Shown here one piece after another: positions 26,459 through 35,745 of a stretch of DNA of 64,000 bases. The notes beneath the pieces are model-generated. The model did no database searches, was not told where the DNA came from, and worked only from the letters and a program-made list of their open reading frames with translations. Source of the DNA: Streptomyces sp. AM 4-1-1. GTDB taxonomy: Bacteria > Actinomycetota > Actinomycetes > Streptomycetales > Streptomycetaceae. The stretch spans positions 248,001-312,000 of the forward strand of contig NZ_CP119145.1 of assembly GCF_029167625.1 (NCBI RefSeq), given 5' to 3'. Both the position numbers and the translations under genes were made by a program. Numbering within the stretch: the stretch's first letter is position 1; each line of letters starts with the position of its first letter.

Positions 26459-28894
26459 ATGGCACAGGGCACGGTCCAGGTGACGCACACCGGCACATCG
26501 CGGTGGCGGCGCCGCACGGGCGAGTACGCCTCCCTCACCGCCGCCCTGGAGGCCGCGGCGGACGGTGACGTGCTCACCGTCGCACCCGGCACCTACCGGG
26601 AGAACCTCGTCGTCCACCGCGCGGTGACCCTGCGCGGCCCGGAGGGCTCGGTCGGTTCCGTGCGCATAGCGCCGGCCGACGGTGTTCCGCTGACCGTCCG
26701 CGCCTCCGCCGTCGTCCAGGACCTCCATGTGGAGGGCCAGGACTCCGCCGCCCCGGCCCTGCTCATAGAGGACGGCGCCGCCGAACTCTCCGACCTGCGG
26801 ATCGTGACCCGCTCCGCCGCCGGGATAGAGGTGCGCGGCGCGGCCAGGCCCACCGTGCGCCGCTGCACCGTGGACAACCCGGCCGGGGTGGGCATCGCCG
26901 TACTCGACGGCGCGGGCGGCGTGTTCGAGGAGTGCGAGGTCGTCTCGGCGGGGCAGTCGGGCGTCTCGGTACGCGACGGCGCGCATCCGCGCCTGGACCG
27001 CTGCCGCATCCACCACGCCTCCGGCGCGGGGCTGAGCGTCACCGGTGAGGGCAGCGGTCTGGAGGCGGTCGGCTGCGAGATGTACGAGATCAAGGGCAGC
27101 GGCGTCCATGTCACCGCGCGGGCCAGTGCCCACCTCACCGACTGCACCGTGCACCGCACTTCGGCGGACGGGATAACCCTCGACACCGACGCGGTGCTGA
27201 CGCTCGCCGACTGCGACATCCACGACATCCCGGAGAACGCGGTGGATCTGCGGTCCCGTTCGGTGCTCACCCTGACCCGGTCCACGGTGCGCAGGTTCGG
27301 CCGCAACGGGCTCTCGGTGTGGGACCCGGGCACCCGGGTCGACGCCGACCAGTGCGAGATACACGACAGCACGGGCGACTACCCGGCGGTCTGGGTCAGC
27401 GACGGGGCGACCGCCGTCCTCGACTCCTGCCGGGTGCACGACGTCCCGGACGCCATCTTCGTGCTCGACCGCGGCTCGCGCGCCGATGTGGTGGACAGCG
27501 ATCTCTCCCAGATCCGCAACACGGCGGTGTCGGTGAGCGACGGTGCGACCGCCCAGCTCGACGACTGCCGCATCCGTGAGGCGTCCACCGGCGCCTGGTT
27601 CCGCGACCACGGCAGCGGCGGCACGCTCAACAACTGCACCATCGACTCGGCGCAGACCGGGGTCATCGTCACCAAGGGCGCCGATCCGACGATCGAGCGG
27701 TGCACCGTCATCTCCCCCGCCGAAGCCGGTTTCTACGTCTCCGCGGAGGGCCGGGGCACGTTCCACGGCTGTCGCGTCACCGGCAGCGAGGGGTACGGCT
27801 TCCACGTGCTGGACGGCTGCCGCACCACGCTGACCCGTTGCCGCACGGAACGGTGCGCCCGCGGCGGGTACGAGTTCGCGGACGCGGGCCCGCACACCGA
27901 CGGCCACGGCGGCGGCCCGGTCGTCGAGGACTGCACCAGCGACGAGAGCGGGCTGCGCGCCACCCCCGCGCCCGCGCCGACGGTGCTCACCGCCACCGAG
28001 TCCGCGCCGAGGCCGCTCGGCGCGGCCCCCGATGGCCGTACCGCCGAAGCCGCTCCGGTGTTCGACGCTCCCGCCGAGCCGGCCCGCGGTCCGGCCGACG
28101 TGCTCGCCGAACTCGACACGCTGGTCGGCCTGGACAGTGTCAAGCGCGAGGTGCGCGCCCTCACCGACATGATCGAGGTCGGCCGCCGCAGACAACTCGC
28201 GGGGCTGAAGGCCGCGTCGGTCCGCCGCCATCTGGTGTTCACCGGCTCCCCCGGCACCGGGAAGACGACGGTGGCCCGGCTGTACGGCGAGATCCTGGCC
28301 TCGCTCGGTGTGCTGGAGCGCGGACACCTCGTCGAGGTGTCCAGGGTCGACCTCGTCGGTGAACACATCGGCTCCACCGCCATCCGCACCCAGGAGGCGT
28401 TCGACCGGGCGCGCGGCGGGGTGCTGTTCGTCGACGAGGCGTACGCCCTGTCGCCGGAGGACTCCGGGCGTGACTTCGGCCGGGAGGCCATCGACACGCT
28501 GGTGAAGCTGATGGAGGACCACCGGGAGGCGGTGGTGGTGATCGTGGCCGGGTACACCCACGAGATGGAGCGGTTCCTGACCGTCAACCCCGGTGTGGCG
28601 TCCCGGTTCTCACGGACCATCACCTTCAGCGACTACCTTCCCGAGGAGTTGCTGCGCATCGTGGAACAGCAGGCCGAGGAACACGAGTACAGCCTGGCGG
28701 CCGGGACCGGGAAGGCCCTGCTCACGTATTTCACGGCGCTTCCCAAGGGCCCCGCCTTCGGCAACGGGCGCACGGCCCGGCAGACCTTCGAGTCGATGGT
28801 GGAACGGCACGCGGGGCGGGTCGCCCAGCTGGCCGAGACCAGCACGGACGATCTCACCCTGCTCTATCCGGAGGATCTGCCGGAGCTTCCCTGA
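26459..28894 (+). CDS. Right-handed parallel beta-helix / AAA+ ATPase fusion (CbbX/EccA-like)
   Basis: An 811-residue two-part protein. After MAQGTVQVTHTG and a short first strand region, residues of about 30-500 form a series of roughly 22-24-residue beta-helix turns (recurring patterns such as DCRIHHASGAGLSVTGEG and SCRVHDVPDAIFVLDRG), of the PbH1 pectate-lyase-like type. An Ala/Pro linker leads to a CbbX/SpoVK-type AAA+ module: LDSVKREVRAL, Walker A GSPGTGKTT, Walker B VLFVDEAYAL, sensor region GVASRFSRTITFSDY. Related AAA+ domains include EccA of type VII secretion. The start could be ATG 26426 or 26459. Its 3' end overlaps the convergent membrane-protein gene by 41 bases. Confidence 0.9.
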   Translation: MAQGTVQVTHTGTSRWRRRTGEYASLTAALEAAADGDVLTVAPGTYRENLVVHRAVTLRGPEGSVGSVRIAPADGVPLTVRASAVVQDLHVEGQDSAAPALLIEDGAAELSDLRIVTRSAAGIEVRGAARPTVRRCTVDNPAGVGIAVLDGAGGVFEECEVVSAGQSGVSVRDGAHPRLDRCRIHHASGAGLSVTGEGSGLEAVGCEMYEIKGSGVHVTARASAHLTDCTVHRTSADGITLDTDAVLTLADCDIHDIPENAVDLRSRSVLTLTRSTVRRFGRNGLSVWDPGTRVDADQCEIHDSTGDYPAVWVSDGATAVLDSCRVHDVPDAIFVLDRGSRADVVDSDLSQIRNTAVSVSDGATAQLDDCRIREASTGAWFRDHGSGGTLNNCTIDSAQTGVIVTKGADPTIERCTVISPAEAGFYVSAEGRGTFHGCRVTGSEGYGFHVLDGCRTTLTRCRTERCARGGYEFADAGPHTDGHGGGPVVEDCTSDESGLRATPAPAPTVLTATESAPRPLGAAPDGRTAEAAPVFDAPAEPARGPADVLAELDTLVGLDSVKREVRALTDMIEVGRRRQLAGLKAASVRRHLVFTGSPGTGKTTVARLYGEILASLGVLERGHLVEVSRVDLVGEHIGSTAIRTQEAFDRARGGVLFVDEAYALSPEDSGRDFGREAIDTLVKLMEDHREAVVVIVAGYTHEMERFLTVNPGVASRFSRTITFSDYLPEELLRIVEQQAEEHEYSLAAGTGKALLTYFTALPKGPAFGNGRTARQTFESMVERHAGRVAQLAETSTDDLTLLYPEDLPELP

Positions 28895-31259
28895 CCTCCT
28901 CCGCGGTGCCGCCCTGGCGCGGCAGGACCGGGTTCAGGCGTTCGAGGAGTGCGGCGCGTTCCCGGGCGAACACCGGGTCCGCCTGGTAGTCGGAGTGGCC
29001 GAGGATCGGTTCGGGCAGCGGGTGCGCGCTGCTGCGGCCGTAGACCAGCGGGTCCGCCAGTGGCCCTTCGTCCACGACCGGACGGCCCTCCTCCTTCACC
29101 CGCACCGGGCCGCCGATCGGGTCGGTGGGCCGCCAGAGATTGCGCCAGCAGTGCACCTCGTGGTGCAGGCCGCGCAGCGGTACGGGCCCGAAGTAGGCCG
29201 GGAACCACCGCCCGTACAGCCGCTCGATCGGCGAGCCGTAGGTGAGCAGGGCGACCCGGCTCCTGGTTCTGGCGGGCAGCTGCCAGACGGCGGCCGCGGC
29301 GAGGACACTGCCCTGGGAGTGGCCGGAGATGACGAGTCTGCCGCGGGTGTGTCCGGTCCACGCCGACATCCGGGAGGCCAGGTCGGGGACGGCGCGTTCC
29401 GCGTAGCAGGGGGGTGCGAAGGGGTGGGCCGCGCGCGGCCAGAAGGTGCCGACGTCCCAGAGGATGCCGATGGTGCGCCGGGCGGAGGCGTCACGGTAGG
29501 CACGCCTTCCCCAGGTGATGAACAGTATGAAGCCGAAGCCGATCAGCCAGGAGCCGGTCGACTGGGCCGCCTCGGCGGCGGAGTCGACCACCGGGCCGGC
29601 GCCGTCGAACGCCAGGCCCGGCACCTCCCCGGTGATCCAGGTGCCGGCGACGGCGCCCGAGCCGAGCAGCAGGGTGGCGCCGGACACCAGGCCGACCATC
29701 CAGGGGGCGGAGTCGGTGAGGGCGGCCCTGGCCCGGGTCGCGGCGATCCGCCGGGTACGGGCCGGGTCGGGACGGGCTTCGCCGTACTCCGCGTCGACCA
29801 CGGGTTCCATGGCGCGGCCGCGCCGCGAGGTGCGCAGGACCACCGCGACGGCCGGCACGAGCAGCAGGGCCAGCAGTACGGGGATGACGGACGCCTGCCA
29901 GCTGAGCAGGACCGGCGGCCCGTCGATGACGGAGCCGCCCCCCATGCCCGGGCTGCCCGAGCCGTCCAGCCAGTCGCCGACGCGCTGCGCGAGCCCGCCG
30001 GTCATGACCCCGCCGAGCGCGCAGGCGAGCATCGCGACGGACGGCCCGCCGAGGCCGTACAGAGCGGTCCGGGCCTCAGGAGTGCGGTGGTAGAGGAGCA
30101 GCGACACCACGGCCAGGACGACGACCATCACGCCCTGGCCGAGGGTGATGGCGACGAAGGTGACGGCGTTGCCGGGGAGTGTGTCGTGGGAGACCCAGCC
30201 GGGGCGTGACCAGCCCGCGTACACCAGGGCGAGGACGAGTTCGGCGAGCGCGGTGGCCGGGAGGTAGGAGACGACCACCCGGTCGATGCGGTTGTCGAGC
30301 CGGCGTTCGCTGCGGCCCCGGCGGCAGACCACCCAGAGCACGACGCACCAGCACAGTACGAGGGTCACCTCGATCAGTCTGCCGAGGAGGCCGGGGACGG
30401 GGCTGTCCTCGGTGCGGTCGTGCCGGGCCGCGGCGCCCGCCACCGCGGCGGCGACGGTGAGGAATCCGGCGGCGGTGTGGGCGGCGCGCAGCCGGGCGAC
30501 CAGCCGGCGCCCGTACCAGAAGCCGGGCCTGCCGAGGGCGGGGCGGACGACCGGAGCGGTTCCAGCGGTGCCGCGCGTGCTCTCGGGCCGTTCGGTCTCC
30601 GTGCCGTACTCGTCGTCGGGTTCGGAGCCGGTGAGCGGACGTTGCGACTCGTACGCGCTCCAGGTGCGGTTGGAGAGATACCAGAGCAGTCCCACGAGTG
30701 CCACGGGCACGACGGCGGCGACGGCGAGCCGTCGGCCCGGCTGCGACCACCAGCCGCCCTGTTGCGTCGAGAGGAAACCGAGCCAGGACCGCTGGTTCGA
30801 GCAGTCGGGGACGCCCGCGCACTGCCAGGCCGTCAGATCGAGGGCGACCTCGCAGGCGGCGGCGGTGAACAGCACGGTGAGGCTGAGCGCGAGGAGGCGT
30901 ACGACCACGCCGTACAGCCGGACCGCGCGGGTGCGTCCCCGGGCGGTGGGGCGCATCCAGTGGGCGAGGTTGACCACCATGAACGGGAGCAGCAGCAGCC
31001 ACAGGGCGCGGGAGCCGTTGCCGGAGGTGAGGTTGGCCCAGCAGTATGCCTCGGCGACGGGCTTGTGCTCGTCGCAGCCGGGGCGCTGTTCGGCCCCCAG
31101 GTCCTCGGTGCGCCGGTATATGGCGGCCGTGGCGTCACCGGTGACCCGGGTGATGCGGGGGTCGTCGAGCATTTCCTGGGGCGTGGTTCCGCCGACGCCG
31201 TGGACGAGGAGTTCCAGGGCGGACCCGGCGGCCCGTGCGGACCGGGTGACAGGGGGCAC
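28854..31259 (-). CDS. Large multi-spanning membrane protein with C-terminal lipase-like domain
   Basis: About 801 residues. The N-terminus has LELLVHGVGGTTPQEMLDDP, a hydrolase-like oxyanion strand. The middle has roughly ten transmembrane helices (for example ALWLLLLPFMVVNLAHWM, LTVLFTAAACEVAL and VIPVLLALLLVPAVAVVLR). The C-terminal cytoplasmic or external part has the nucleophile elbow VISGHSQGSVLAAAA (GxSxG), as in lipases and esterases. The split placement of hydrolase motifs at both ends suggests one alpha/beta hydrolase fold interrupted by the membrane region (inference). GTG 31259 is chosen; a GTG at 31385 would add 42 low-complexity residues. The function is unknown. Confidence 0.8.
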   Translation of the reverse strand: MPPVTRSARAAGSALELLVHGVGGTTPQEMLDDPRITRVTGDATAAIYRRTEDLGAEQRPGCDEHKPVAEAYCWANLTSGNGSRALWLLLLPFMVVNLAHWMRPTARGRTRAVRLYGVVVRLLALSLTVLFTAAACEVALDLTAWQCAGVPDCSNQRSWLGFLSTQQGGWWSQPGRRLAVAAVVPVALVGLLWYLSNRTWSAYESQRPLTGSEPDDEYGTETERPESTRGTAGTAPVVRPALGRPGFWYGRRLVARLRAAHTAAGFLTVAAAVAGAAARHDRTEDSPVPGLLGRLIEVTLVLCWCVVLWVVCRRGRSERRLDNRIDRVVVSYLPATALAELVLALVYAGWSRPGWVSHDTLPGNAVTFVAITLGQGVMVVVLAVVSLLLYHRTPEARTALYGLGGPSVAMLACALGGVMTGGLAQRVGDWLDGSGSPGMGGGSVIDGPPVLLSWQASVIPVLLALLLVPAVAVVLRTSRRGRAMEPVVDAEYGEARPDPARTRRIAATRARAALTDSAPWMVGLVSGATLLLGSGAVAGTWITGEVPGLAFDGAGPVVDSAAEAAQSTGSWLIGFGFILFITWGRRAYRDASARRTIGILWDVGTFWPRAAHPFAPPCYAERAVPDLASRMSAWTGHTRGRLVISGHSQGSVLAAAAVWQLPARTRSRVALLTYGSPIERLYGRWFPAYFGPVPLRGLHHEVHCWRNLWRPTDPIGGPVRVKEEGRPVVDEGPLADPLVYGRSSAHPLPEPILGHSDYQADPVFARERAALLERLNPVLPRQGGTAEEVREAPADPPDRAG

Positions 31260-31521
31260 TTCGGTGTCTCGCTCTCTCGGCTTACGAGTGGGGGGAGTTG
31301 GGGCGCGACGGGTGGGAACGGACGCGCGGGGAGAGGGCAGTGCGAGGAGGGGGCCGTGCGGGACGGCGGAAGGTGCGGGCGACACCTGAATCGCGGAGAA
31401 CCGCTGCCGGCGGTGTCGCTCACCATGAATCTCCCCAATGGGACGGCGGCCACTCCTGCGTGGCAGGATGAACCACGTTCGAAGGACGGCTGCAAGCCAT
31501 CGAGAAGGAGCGGGCCCGGCG

Positions 31522-32367
31522 TTGACCGAGAATCAGAATCTCCTCGCGGAACAGCGTCGTGCTCTGATCCTCGACGAGGTGCGCAGGCGTGGCGGGGTAC
31601 GGGTCAACGAGCTGACCCGGAAGTTGAACGTCTCCGACATGACCGTCCGCCGGGACCTGGACGCGCTGGCCCGGCAGGGTGTCGTGGAGAAGGTGCACGG
31701 CGGCGCCGTGCCGGTGGTCGAGGCCAGTACGCACGAGCCGGGGTTCGAGGCCAAGTCGACGCTGGAGCTGACCGCCAAGGAGGAGATCGCGCGGGCGGCG
31801 GCGGCGATGGCGGTGCCGGGCAGCGCGATCGCCCTGTCCGGGGGCACCACGACGTACGCGCTGGCCCGGCACCTGCTGGACGTGCCGGATCTGACGGTGG
31901 TGACGAACTCGGTGCGGGTCGCCGACGTGTTCCACACCGCGCAGCGTTCGCGGTCGGCGGGCGGGGCGAGATCGGGGGCCGCGACGGTGGTGCTGACCGG
32001 TGGGGTGCGCACACCGTCCGACTCGCTCGTGGGTCCGGTCGCCGATCAGGCGATCGGTTCACTCCACTTCGACGTGCTGTTCCTCGGTGTGCACGGCATC
32101 TCGGCCGAGGCGGGCCTGTCCACACCGAATCTCGCGGAGGCGGAGACCAATCGCCGTTTCGTCCGGTCGGCGCGGCGGGTGGTGGTGGTCGCGGATCACA
32201 CCAAGTGGGGGACGGTGGGCCTGAGTTCGTTCGCGACGCTGGGGCAGGTGGACACCTTCGTCACCGACGCGGGTCTGTCGGCCGGGGCACGCGAGGAGAT
32301 CGAGGAGTGGCTGCCCGGTCTGGTGGTCGCGGGCGGCGGCGCGCACGACGAGTCCGCCGAGAACTGA
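31522..32367 (+). CDS. DeoR-family transcriptional regulator
   Basis: A 281-residue regulator. The N-terminal winged helix is typical: LAEQRRALILDEVRRRGGVRV and LNVSDMTVRRDLDALARQG. The C-terminal DeoR sensor domain has SGGTTTYALARHL and DVLFLGVHGI, a fold that binds sugar phosphates. It usually represses sugar or phosphosugar use; no such genes adjoin, so the targets are unknown. TTG start at 31522 follows GAAGGAG. Upstream in-frame Met codons would add an unrelated basic segment. Divergent from the large membrane protein gene. Confidence 0.9.
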   Translation: MTENQNLLAEQRRALILDEVRRRGGVRVNELTRKLNVSDMTVRRDLDALARQGVVEKVHGGAVPVVEASTHEPGFEAKSTLELTAKEEIARAAAAMAVPGSAIALSGGTTTYALARHLLDVPDLTVVTNSVRVADVFHTAQRSRSAGGARSGAATVVLTGGVRTPSDSLVGPVADQAIGSLHFDVLFLGVHGISAEAGLSTPNLAEAETNRRFVRSARRVVVVADHTKWGTVGLSSFATLGQVDTFVTDAGLSAGAREEIEEWLPGLVVAGGGAHDESAEN

Positions 32368-32501
32368 CCTCGGACAGGTGTGCGGTTCCGCTCGGCGGGC
32401 CGCAGGGCCGGGGCGGTCCGGTGGTGCTCCAGGCAGGCTCTGTCACGTCGCGCAGCCGGTCGCGCGCGGCCCTTCCGGGCGAACATCGCCGGTCACGGCA
32501 C

Positions 32502-32513
32502 TAGGATCGGGCT
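32502..32513 (+). promoter_or_regulatory. Candidate leaderless promoter of the SRPBCC gene
   Basis: TAGGAT (32502-32507) lies six bases before the GTG at 32514, with no ribosome binding site between. This fits a -10 box for a leaderless transcript. Confidence 0.5.
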
Positions 32514-32966
32514 GTGGCCGTCTTCCGGATCGAGCGTTTCACCGCCCTGTCCGTCACCGACGCATGGCACCGGGTGACGGACTGGGAGCGGCACGCCACG
32601 CGGGTGCCACTGACGTCGATCACCGTCACGACGGCCCCGCCCACGCGGACCGGGACCGTCTTCGTGGCCCGCACCGGTATAGGTCCGCTGGGGTTCGACG
32701 ACCCGATGGAAGTGGTGCGGTGGACACCCCCGTCGGTGGGCCGGGCGGGGCTGTGCCGGCTGGAGAAGCGCGGCCGGGTGGTGCGCGGGCGGGCGTCGAT
32801 CGACGTGTACCCGACGGAGTCCGGAGCGCATGTGGTGTGGGTGGAGGAGCTGCGGGTGCGCCGGCTGCCGCGATGGGGTGATCCGTTGCTGGCGACGGCG
32901 GGCCGGAAGGTCTTCGGACGGGTGCTCGACGATCTGCTCGCGTGGCCCGCGCATCGGTTCGCGTGA
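32514..32966 (+). CDS. SRPBCC/START-like ligand-binding protein
   Basis: A 150-residue protein of the polyketide cyclase/Bet v 1-like fold: an N-terminal strand and helix (FRIERFTALSVTDAWHRVTDW), curved strands with hydrophobic alternation (GTVFVARTGIGPLGFDDPMEV), and a long C-terminal amphipathic helix (DPLLATAGRKVFGRVLDDLL). Such proteins bind hydrophobic ligands; no catalytic residues can be named. GTG start with a -10-like box just before it. No operon partner is apparent. Confidence 0.8.
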   Translation: MAVFRIERFTALSVTDAWHRVTDWERHATRVPLTSITVTTAPPTRTGTVFVARTGIGPLGFDDPMEVVRWTPPSVGRAGLCRLEKRGRVVRGRASIDVYPTESGAHVVWVEELRVRRLPRWGDPLLATAGRKVFGRVLDDLLAWPAHRFA

Positions 32967-33084
32967 CGGGCGCGGCCGGTACGGATCGGCGACCAGGACG
33001 CCTCCATCCCCCGTACGGCCCTACGGCCGGTGGCTCAGGCGTCCGTGGCCCGGTGGCCCGTGCGGGCGCGTTCAGCGGGTGAGG

Positions 33085-34218
33085 TCAGCCCGTCCACTCC
33101 CCGGTCGCGAGGAACTGGTTGATCGTGGCGGTGTACGGGGTGATGTCCAGGCTCTGTTCCGCCAGCCACCCGTCGGAGTAGTACTTGTCGAGGTAGCGGT
33201 CGCCCGGGTCGCAGATCAGGGTGACGACGCTGCCGCCGTGGCCCTGCCGCAGCATCTCGGCGATCAGCTTGAACGCGCTCCACAGCCCGGTGCCGGTGGA
33301 GCCGCCCGCCTTGCGCCCGATGGACCGCTCCAGGGCCCGTACGGCGGCGACGCTGGCCCCGTCGGGCACCTTCATCATCCGGTCGATGGCGCCGGGTACG
33401 AAGCTGGGCTCCATCCGGGGCCGTCCGATCCCCTCGATACGGGAGCCCCGGTCGCTGGTGGCGAGCGGGTCGTGGCGGGTCCAGCCGTCGAAGAAACAGG
33501 AGTTCTCCGGATCGGGCACACAGATCCGGGTGTCGTGCTGCGTGTAGCGCACGTAGCGGGCGATGGTCGCAGAGGTGCCGCCCGTCCCCGCGGTGGCGAC
33601 GATCCAGGTGGGCTCGGGGTAGCGCTCCAGCCTCAACTGCTGGTAGATGGACTCCGCGATGTTGTTGTTGCCGCGCCAGTCCGTGGCCCGTTCCGCGTAG
33701 GTGAACTGGTCCATGTAGTGACCGCCGCTGTCCGCGGCGAGAGCCGCCGACTCCTGGTAGATCTTCCGCGCGTCGTCCACGAAATGACAGCGTCCGCCGT
33801 GGAATTCGATCAGCCGGCACTTCTCCGGGCTGGTGGTGCGTGGCATGACGGCGATGAACGGCACGCCGATCAGCTTCGCGAAGTACGCCTCCGAGACGGC
33901 CGTGGAGCCGCTGGACGCCTCGATCACCGGCTTGCCCGGCCGGATCCAGCCGTTGCAGAGCCCGTAGAGGAAGAGCGAACGGGCCAGCCGGTGCTTGAGG
34001 CTGCCGGTGGGGTGCGTCGACTCGTCCTTGAGGTAGAGGTCGATGTTCCACTGTTCGGGCAGCGGGAAGCGCAGCAGGTGGGTGTCGGCGGAGCGGTTGG
34101 CGTCCGCCTGGACCCTCCGTACGGATTCCTTCAGCCAGGCGCGGTACTCCGGGTCGCTGCGATCGACGTCGACCGTCGCCGCCGCCCCGCCGACACGCCT
34201 GTCCTCACCGGTTTCCAT
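33085..34218 (-). CDS. PLP-dependent cysteine synthase-family enzyme (L-cysteine desulfhydrase Cds1-like)
   Basis: A 377-residue fold-type II PLP enzyme. The Schiff-base lysine is in [12 protein letters not shown], the substrate-binding loop is [16 protein letters not shown], and the phosphate-binding loop is [16 protein letters not shown]- and C-terminal extensions distinguish it from CysK, and the overall pattern matches Cds1 of Mycobacterium tuberculosis, which releases sulfide from cysteine. A GAGGAGG ribosome binding site precedes ATG 34218. Divergent from a small basic protein gene across a region with a long inverted repeat. The exact reaction (desulfhydrase or synthase) is inferred from the family. 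Confidence 0.85.
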   Translation of the reverse strand: METGEDRRVGGAAATVDVDRSDPEYRAWLKESVRRVQADANRSADTHLLRFPLPEQWNIDLYLKDESTHPTGSLKHRLARSLFLYGLCNGWIRPGKPVIEASSGSTAVSEAYFAKLIGVPFIAVMPRTTSPEKCRLIEFHGGRCHFVDDARKIYQESAALAADSGGHYMDQFTYAERATDWRGNNNIAESIYQQLRLERYPEPTWIVATAGTGGTSATIARYVRYTQHDTRICVPDPENSCFFDGWTRHDPLATSDRGSRIEGIGRPRMEPSFVPGAIDRMMKVPDGASVAAVRALERSIGRKAGGSTGTGLWSAFKLIAEMLRQGHGGSVVTLICDPGDRYLDKYYSDGWLAEQSLDITPYTATINQFLATGEWTG

Positions 34219-34274
34219 CAGCGCATCCTCCTCGGTTCACGGGCTTCGCCCGCTCCCAACAATATTCCTCCTAC

Positions 34275-34364
34275 CTGCACAAACGTTCACTTTGGTGTTC
34301 TGTGGCCCCGTCTTTGGGCATTCGGCCCCGATGGCCTCTGGTGCACGGGGCCGCGTTTGTGCAG
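34275..34364. promoter_or_regulatory. Long inverted repeat in a divergent intergenic region
   Basis: CTGCACAAACG (34275-34285) and CGTTTGTGCAG (34354-34364) are perfect 11-base inverted copies 68 bases apart. Nested inside are GGCCCCG and CGGGGCC, which can extend the pairing. The region separates the Cds1-like gene from the gene at 34399. The arms could be paired regulator sites or the base of a structured leader. Confidence 0.6.
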
Positions 34365-34398
34365 ACTTCCCAGCAGGGACCGGAATCGAGGGGGCGAA

Positions 34399-34725
34399 GT
34401 GACGGTGAAGGAAGCGGAGTTCAGCGCGACCGGGGTCCGGATCGAACGGTGGGCGCGATCGCTCACCAGAGCCGGACAAGTGATCGTGAAGGACGGCAGA
34501 CTGGCGTTGCTGACGAGTTACGGACGAGAGATCGACAGTGCCCCGCTGGGAGCCGTCAGCGCGGGCCGCGGATGGTGGTTCACGGGCGCGGACTCCGCGG
34601 TGGCGCGGGTCAACGGGCGGCGCTACCGGCTCACGATGGGACAGCGCGAACGCCGGCCGAGCGGAGCGGCGCCCGCGCGGCGCTTCCTGGAGGCGCTGCG
34701 CGGCGCGGCCGGACGCCGGGGCTGA
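34399..34725 (+). CDS. Small basic protein of unknown function
   Basis: A 108-residue protein beginning MTVKEAEFSATGVRIERWAR. It has alternating hydrophobic residues suggestive of a beta-rich domain (VIVKDGRLALLTSYGREID, RGWWFTGADSAVARVNGRRY) and an arginine-rich C-terminal helix. No family was recognised. GTG start at 34399 follows a GAGGGGG ribosome binding site. A longer in-frame extension upstream contains no conserved sequence. The strong ribosome site and third-position bias support it as real. A structured inverted repeat lies in its leader. Confidence 0.7.
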   Translation: MTVKEAEFSATGVRIERWARSLTRAGQVIVKDGRLALLTSYGREIDSAPLGAVSAGRGWWFTGADSAVARVNGRRYRLTMGQRERRPSGAAPARRFLEALRGAAGRRG

Positions 34726-35101
34726 CCTGCCGAGGTCCGATGGGGGAAGGCCCGGGTCCGGGTGTGCGTGAGGGTCAGGGCGGCCGCCACGGTCGGAGGT
34801 CGGGCGGGGGTCGCGACCGAGGACCGGGGCCGGGGAGGGGGCGCCGGAGCCGAGCCTGACACGAGACCGGAGCCGGGCAAGCGGGTCGACGGGCAGGACC
34901 GGCGAGGGGGGCCGACGGGGCGGGGCGGGCCCGCCGCGAGTTGCGGAGGCTCGCCCCCTGAGCGACGCTGGTCCTGTGTCACCCGCCGTTGACCGGTAGT
35001 GACCGATCGGGGTCCGGTCCGCCGGCCCCGGCAGATCAGCCGGCCATCTGCTGGGAGCGTTCCTCCGTCTTCTTCCGGACCTATTTCGGGGAGTCGCAGC
35101 C
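34726..35101. other. 376-base intergenic region
   Basis: No gene is supported. The first 250 bases are unusually purine-rich on the plus strand. TTGACC at 34989-34994 could be a -35 box, but a matching -10 is not convincing. GGGGAG just before 35102 is the ribosome site of the next gene. Confidence 0.35.
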
Positions 35102-35620
35102 GTGATCAGCGAGCCAAGCAGGCACTGCACGGTGGAGCTCCAGGCCCTGCCGTCGCGGATCGGTCAGGTCCGCAGGATCATCTCGGCGCACCTGCGCTAC
35201 TGGCATCTCGATCTTCTGATCGATCCGGCCGCGCTCGGCGTCACCGAACTCCTGACCAATGTCCACCGGCACGCCCGGCCGGACAAGACGTGCACCGTCG
35301 ACGTCGAGCTGCTGCTCGACCGGCTGACGGTCTCCGTCCACGACCGCGACCCACGGCTGCCGACCCTGCGGGACGCCGACGCGTCCAGCACGTCGGGGCG
35401 CGGGCTCGCCCTCATCGCCGCCGTCAGCGAGAGCTGGGGGGTGCGCCCCGACGGCCGTACCGGCAAGGCCGTGTGGTTCACCCTCCCCGCCTCGTACAGC
35501 GGGATACTGACGCCGCATCCGGTGTACGGCGCGACGACCGAGGGCCCCTTCGGCGGTGAGGCGTCCGGGCACGCGCGAGGGGAGACAGGGGCTTCGGCCC
35601 GGTCGGCCGTGGTCGGCTGA
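35102..35620 (+). CDS. Histidine-kinase-like ATPase, anti-sigma/serine kinase type
   Basis: A 172-residue single-domain GHKL ATPase of the SpoIIAB/RsbW class abundant in Streptomyces. The N box is ALGVTELLTNVHRHA, the G1-like box is VSVHDRDPRLP, and the G2 box is TSGRGLALIAAV. These kinases bind sigma factors and phosphorylate anti-sigma antagonists; the partner is unknown because no antagonist or sigma gene is adjacent. GTG at 35102 follows GGGGAG. The last 40 residues are low complexity. Confidence 0.88.
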   Translation: MISEPSRHCTVELQALPSRIGQVRRIISAHLRYWHLDLLIDPAALGVTELLTNVHRHARPDKTCTVDVELLLDRLTVSVHDRDPRLPTLRDADASSTSGRGLALIAAVSESWGVRPDGRTGKAVWFTLPASYSGILTPHPVYGATTEGPFGGEASGHARGETGASARSAVVG

Positions 35621-35716
35621 CCGGGCGGGGCGCCCCCGCCAGCCCGGAGTGGGCGGTGGTGGTGCCGCCCGCCCGCCACCCGTCCCCGTACTCGCGCTCT
35701 CCCGGCCCCTCGACTG

Positions 35717-35745
35717 CTGTACCTACTGGTATGTACAGTGACGTC
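35717..35745 (+). promoter_or_regulatory. TetR autoregulatory palindrome and leaderless promoter
   Basis: A 22-base imperfect palindrome with arms CTGTAC (35717-35722) and GTACAG (35733-35738) lies just before the TetR gene. TACAGT (35734-35739) overlaps its right arm and is six bases from the ATG at 35746, so it may be the -10 box of a leaderless transcript. TCGACT at 35710 is a weak -35 candidate. Confidence 0.65.

Noticed and set aside
28593..30209. 538-codon plus-strand frame across the AAA+/membrane protein junction
   Set aside because: Shadow frame made of Gly/Arg/Asp-rich sequence, antisense to clear transmembrane helices.
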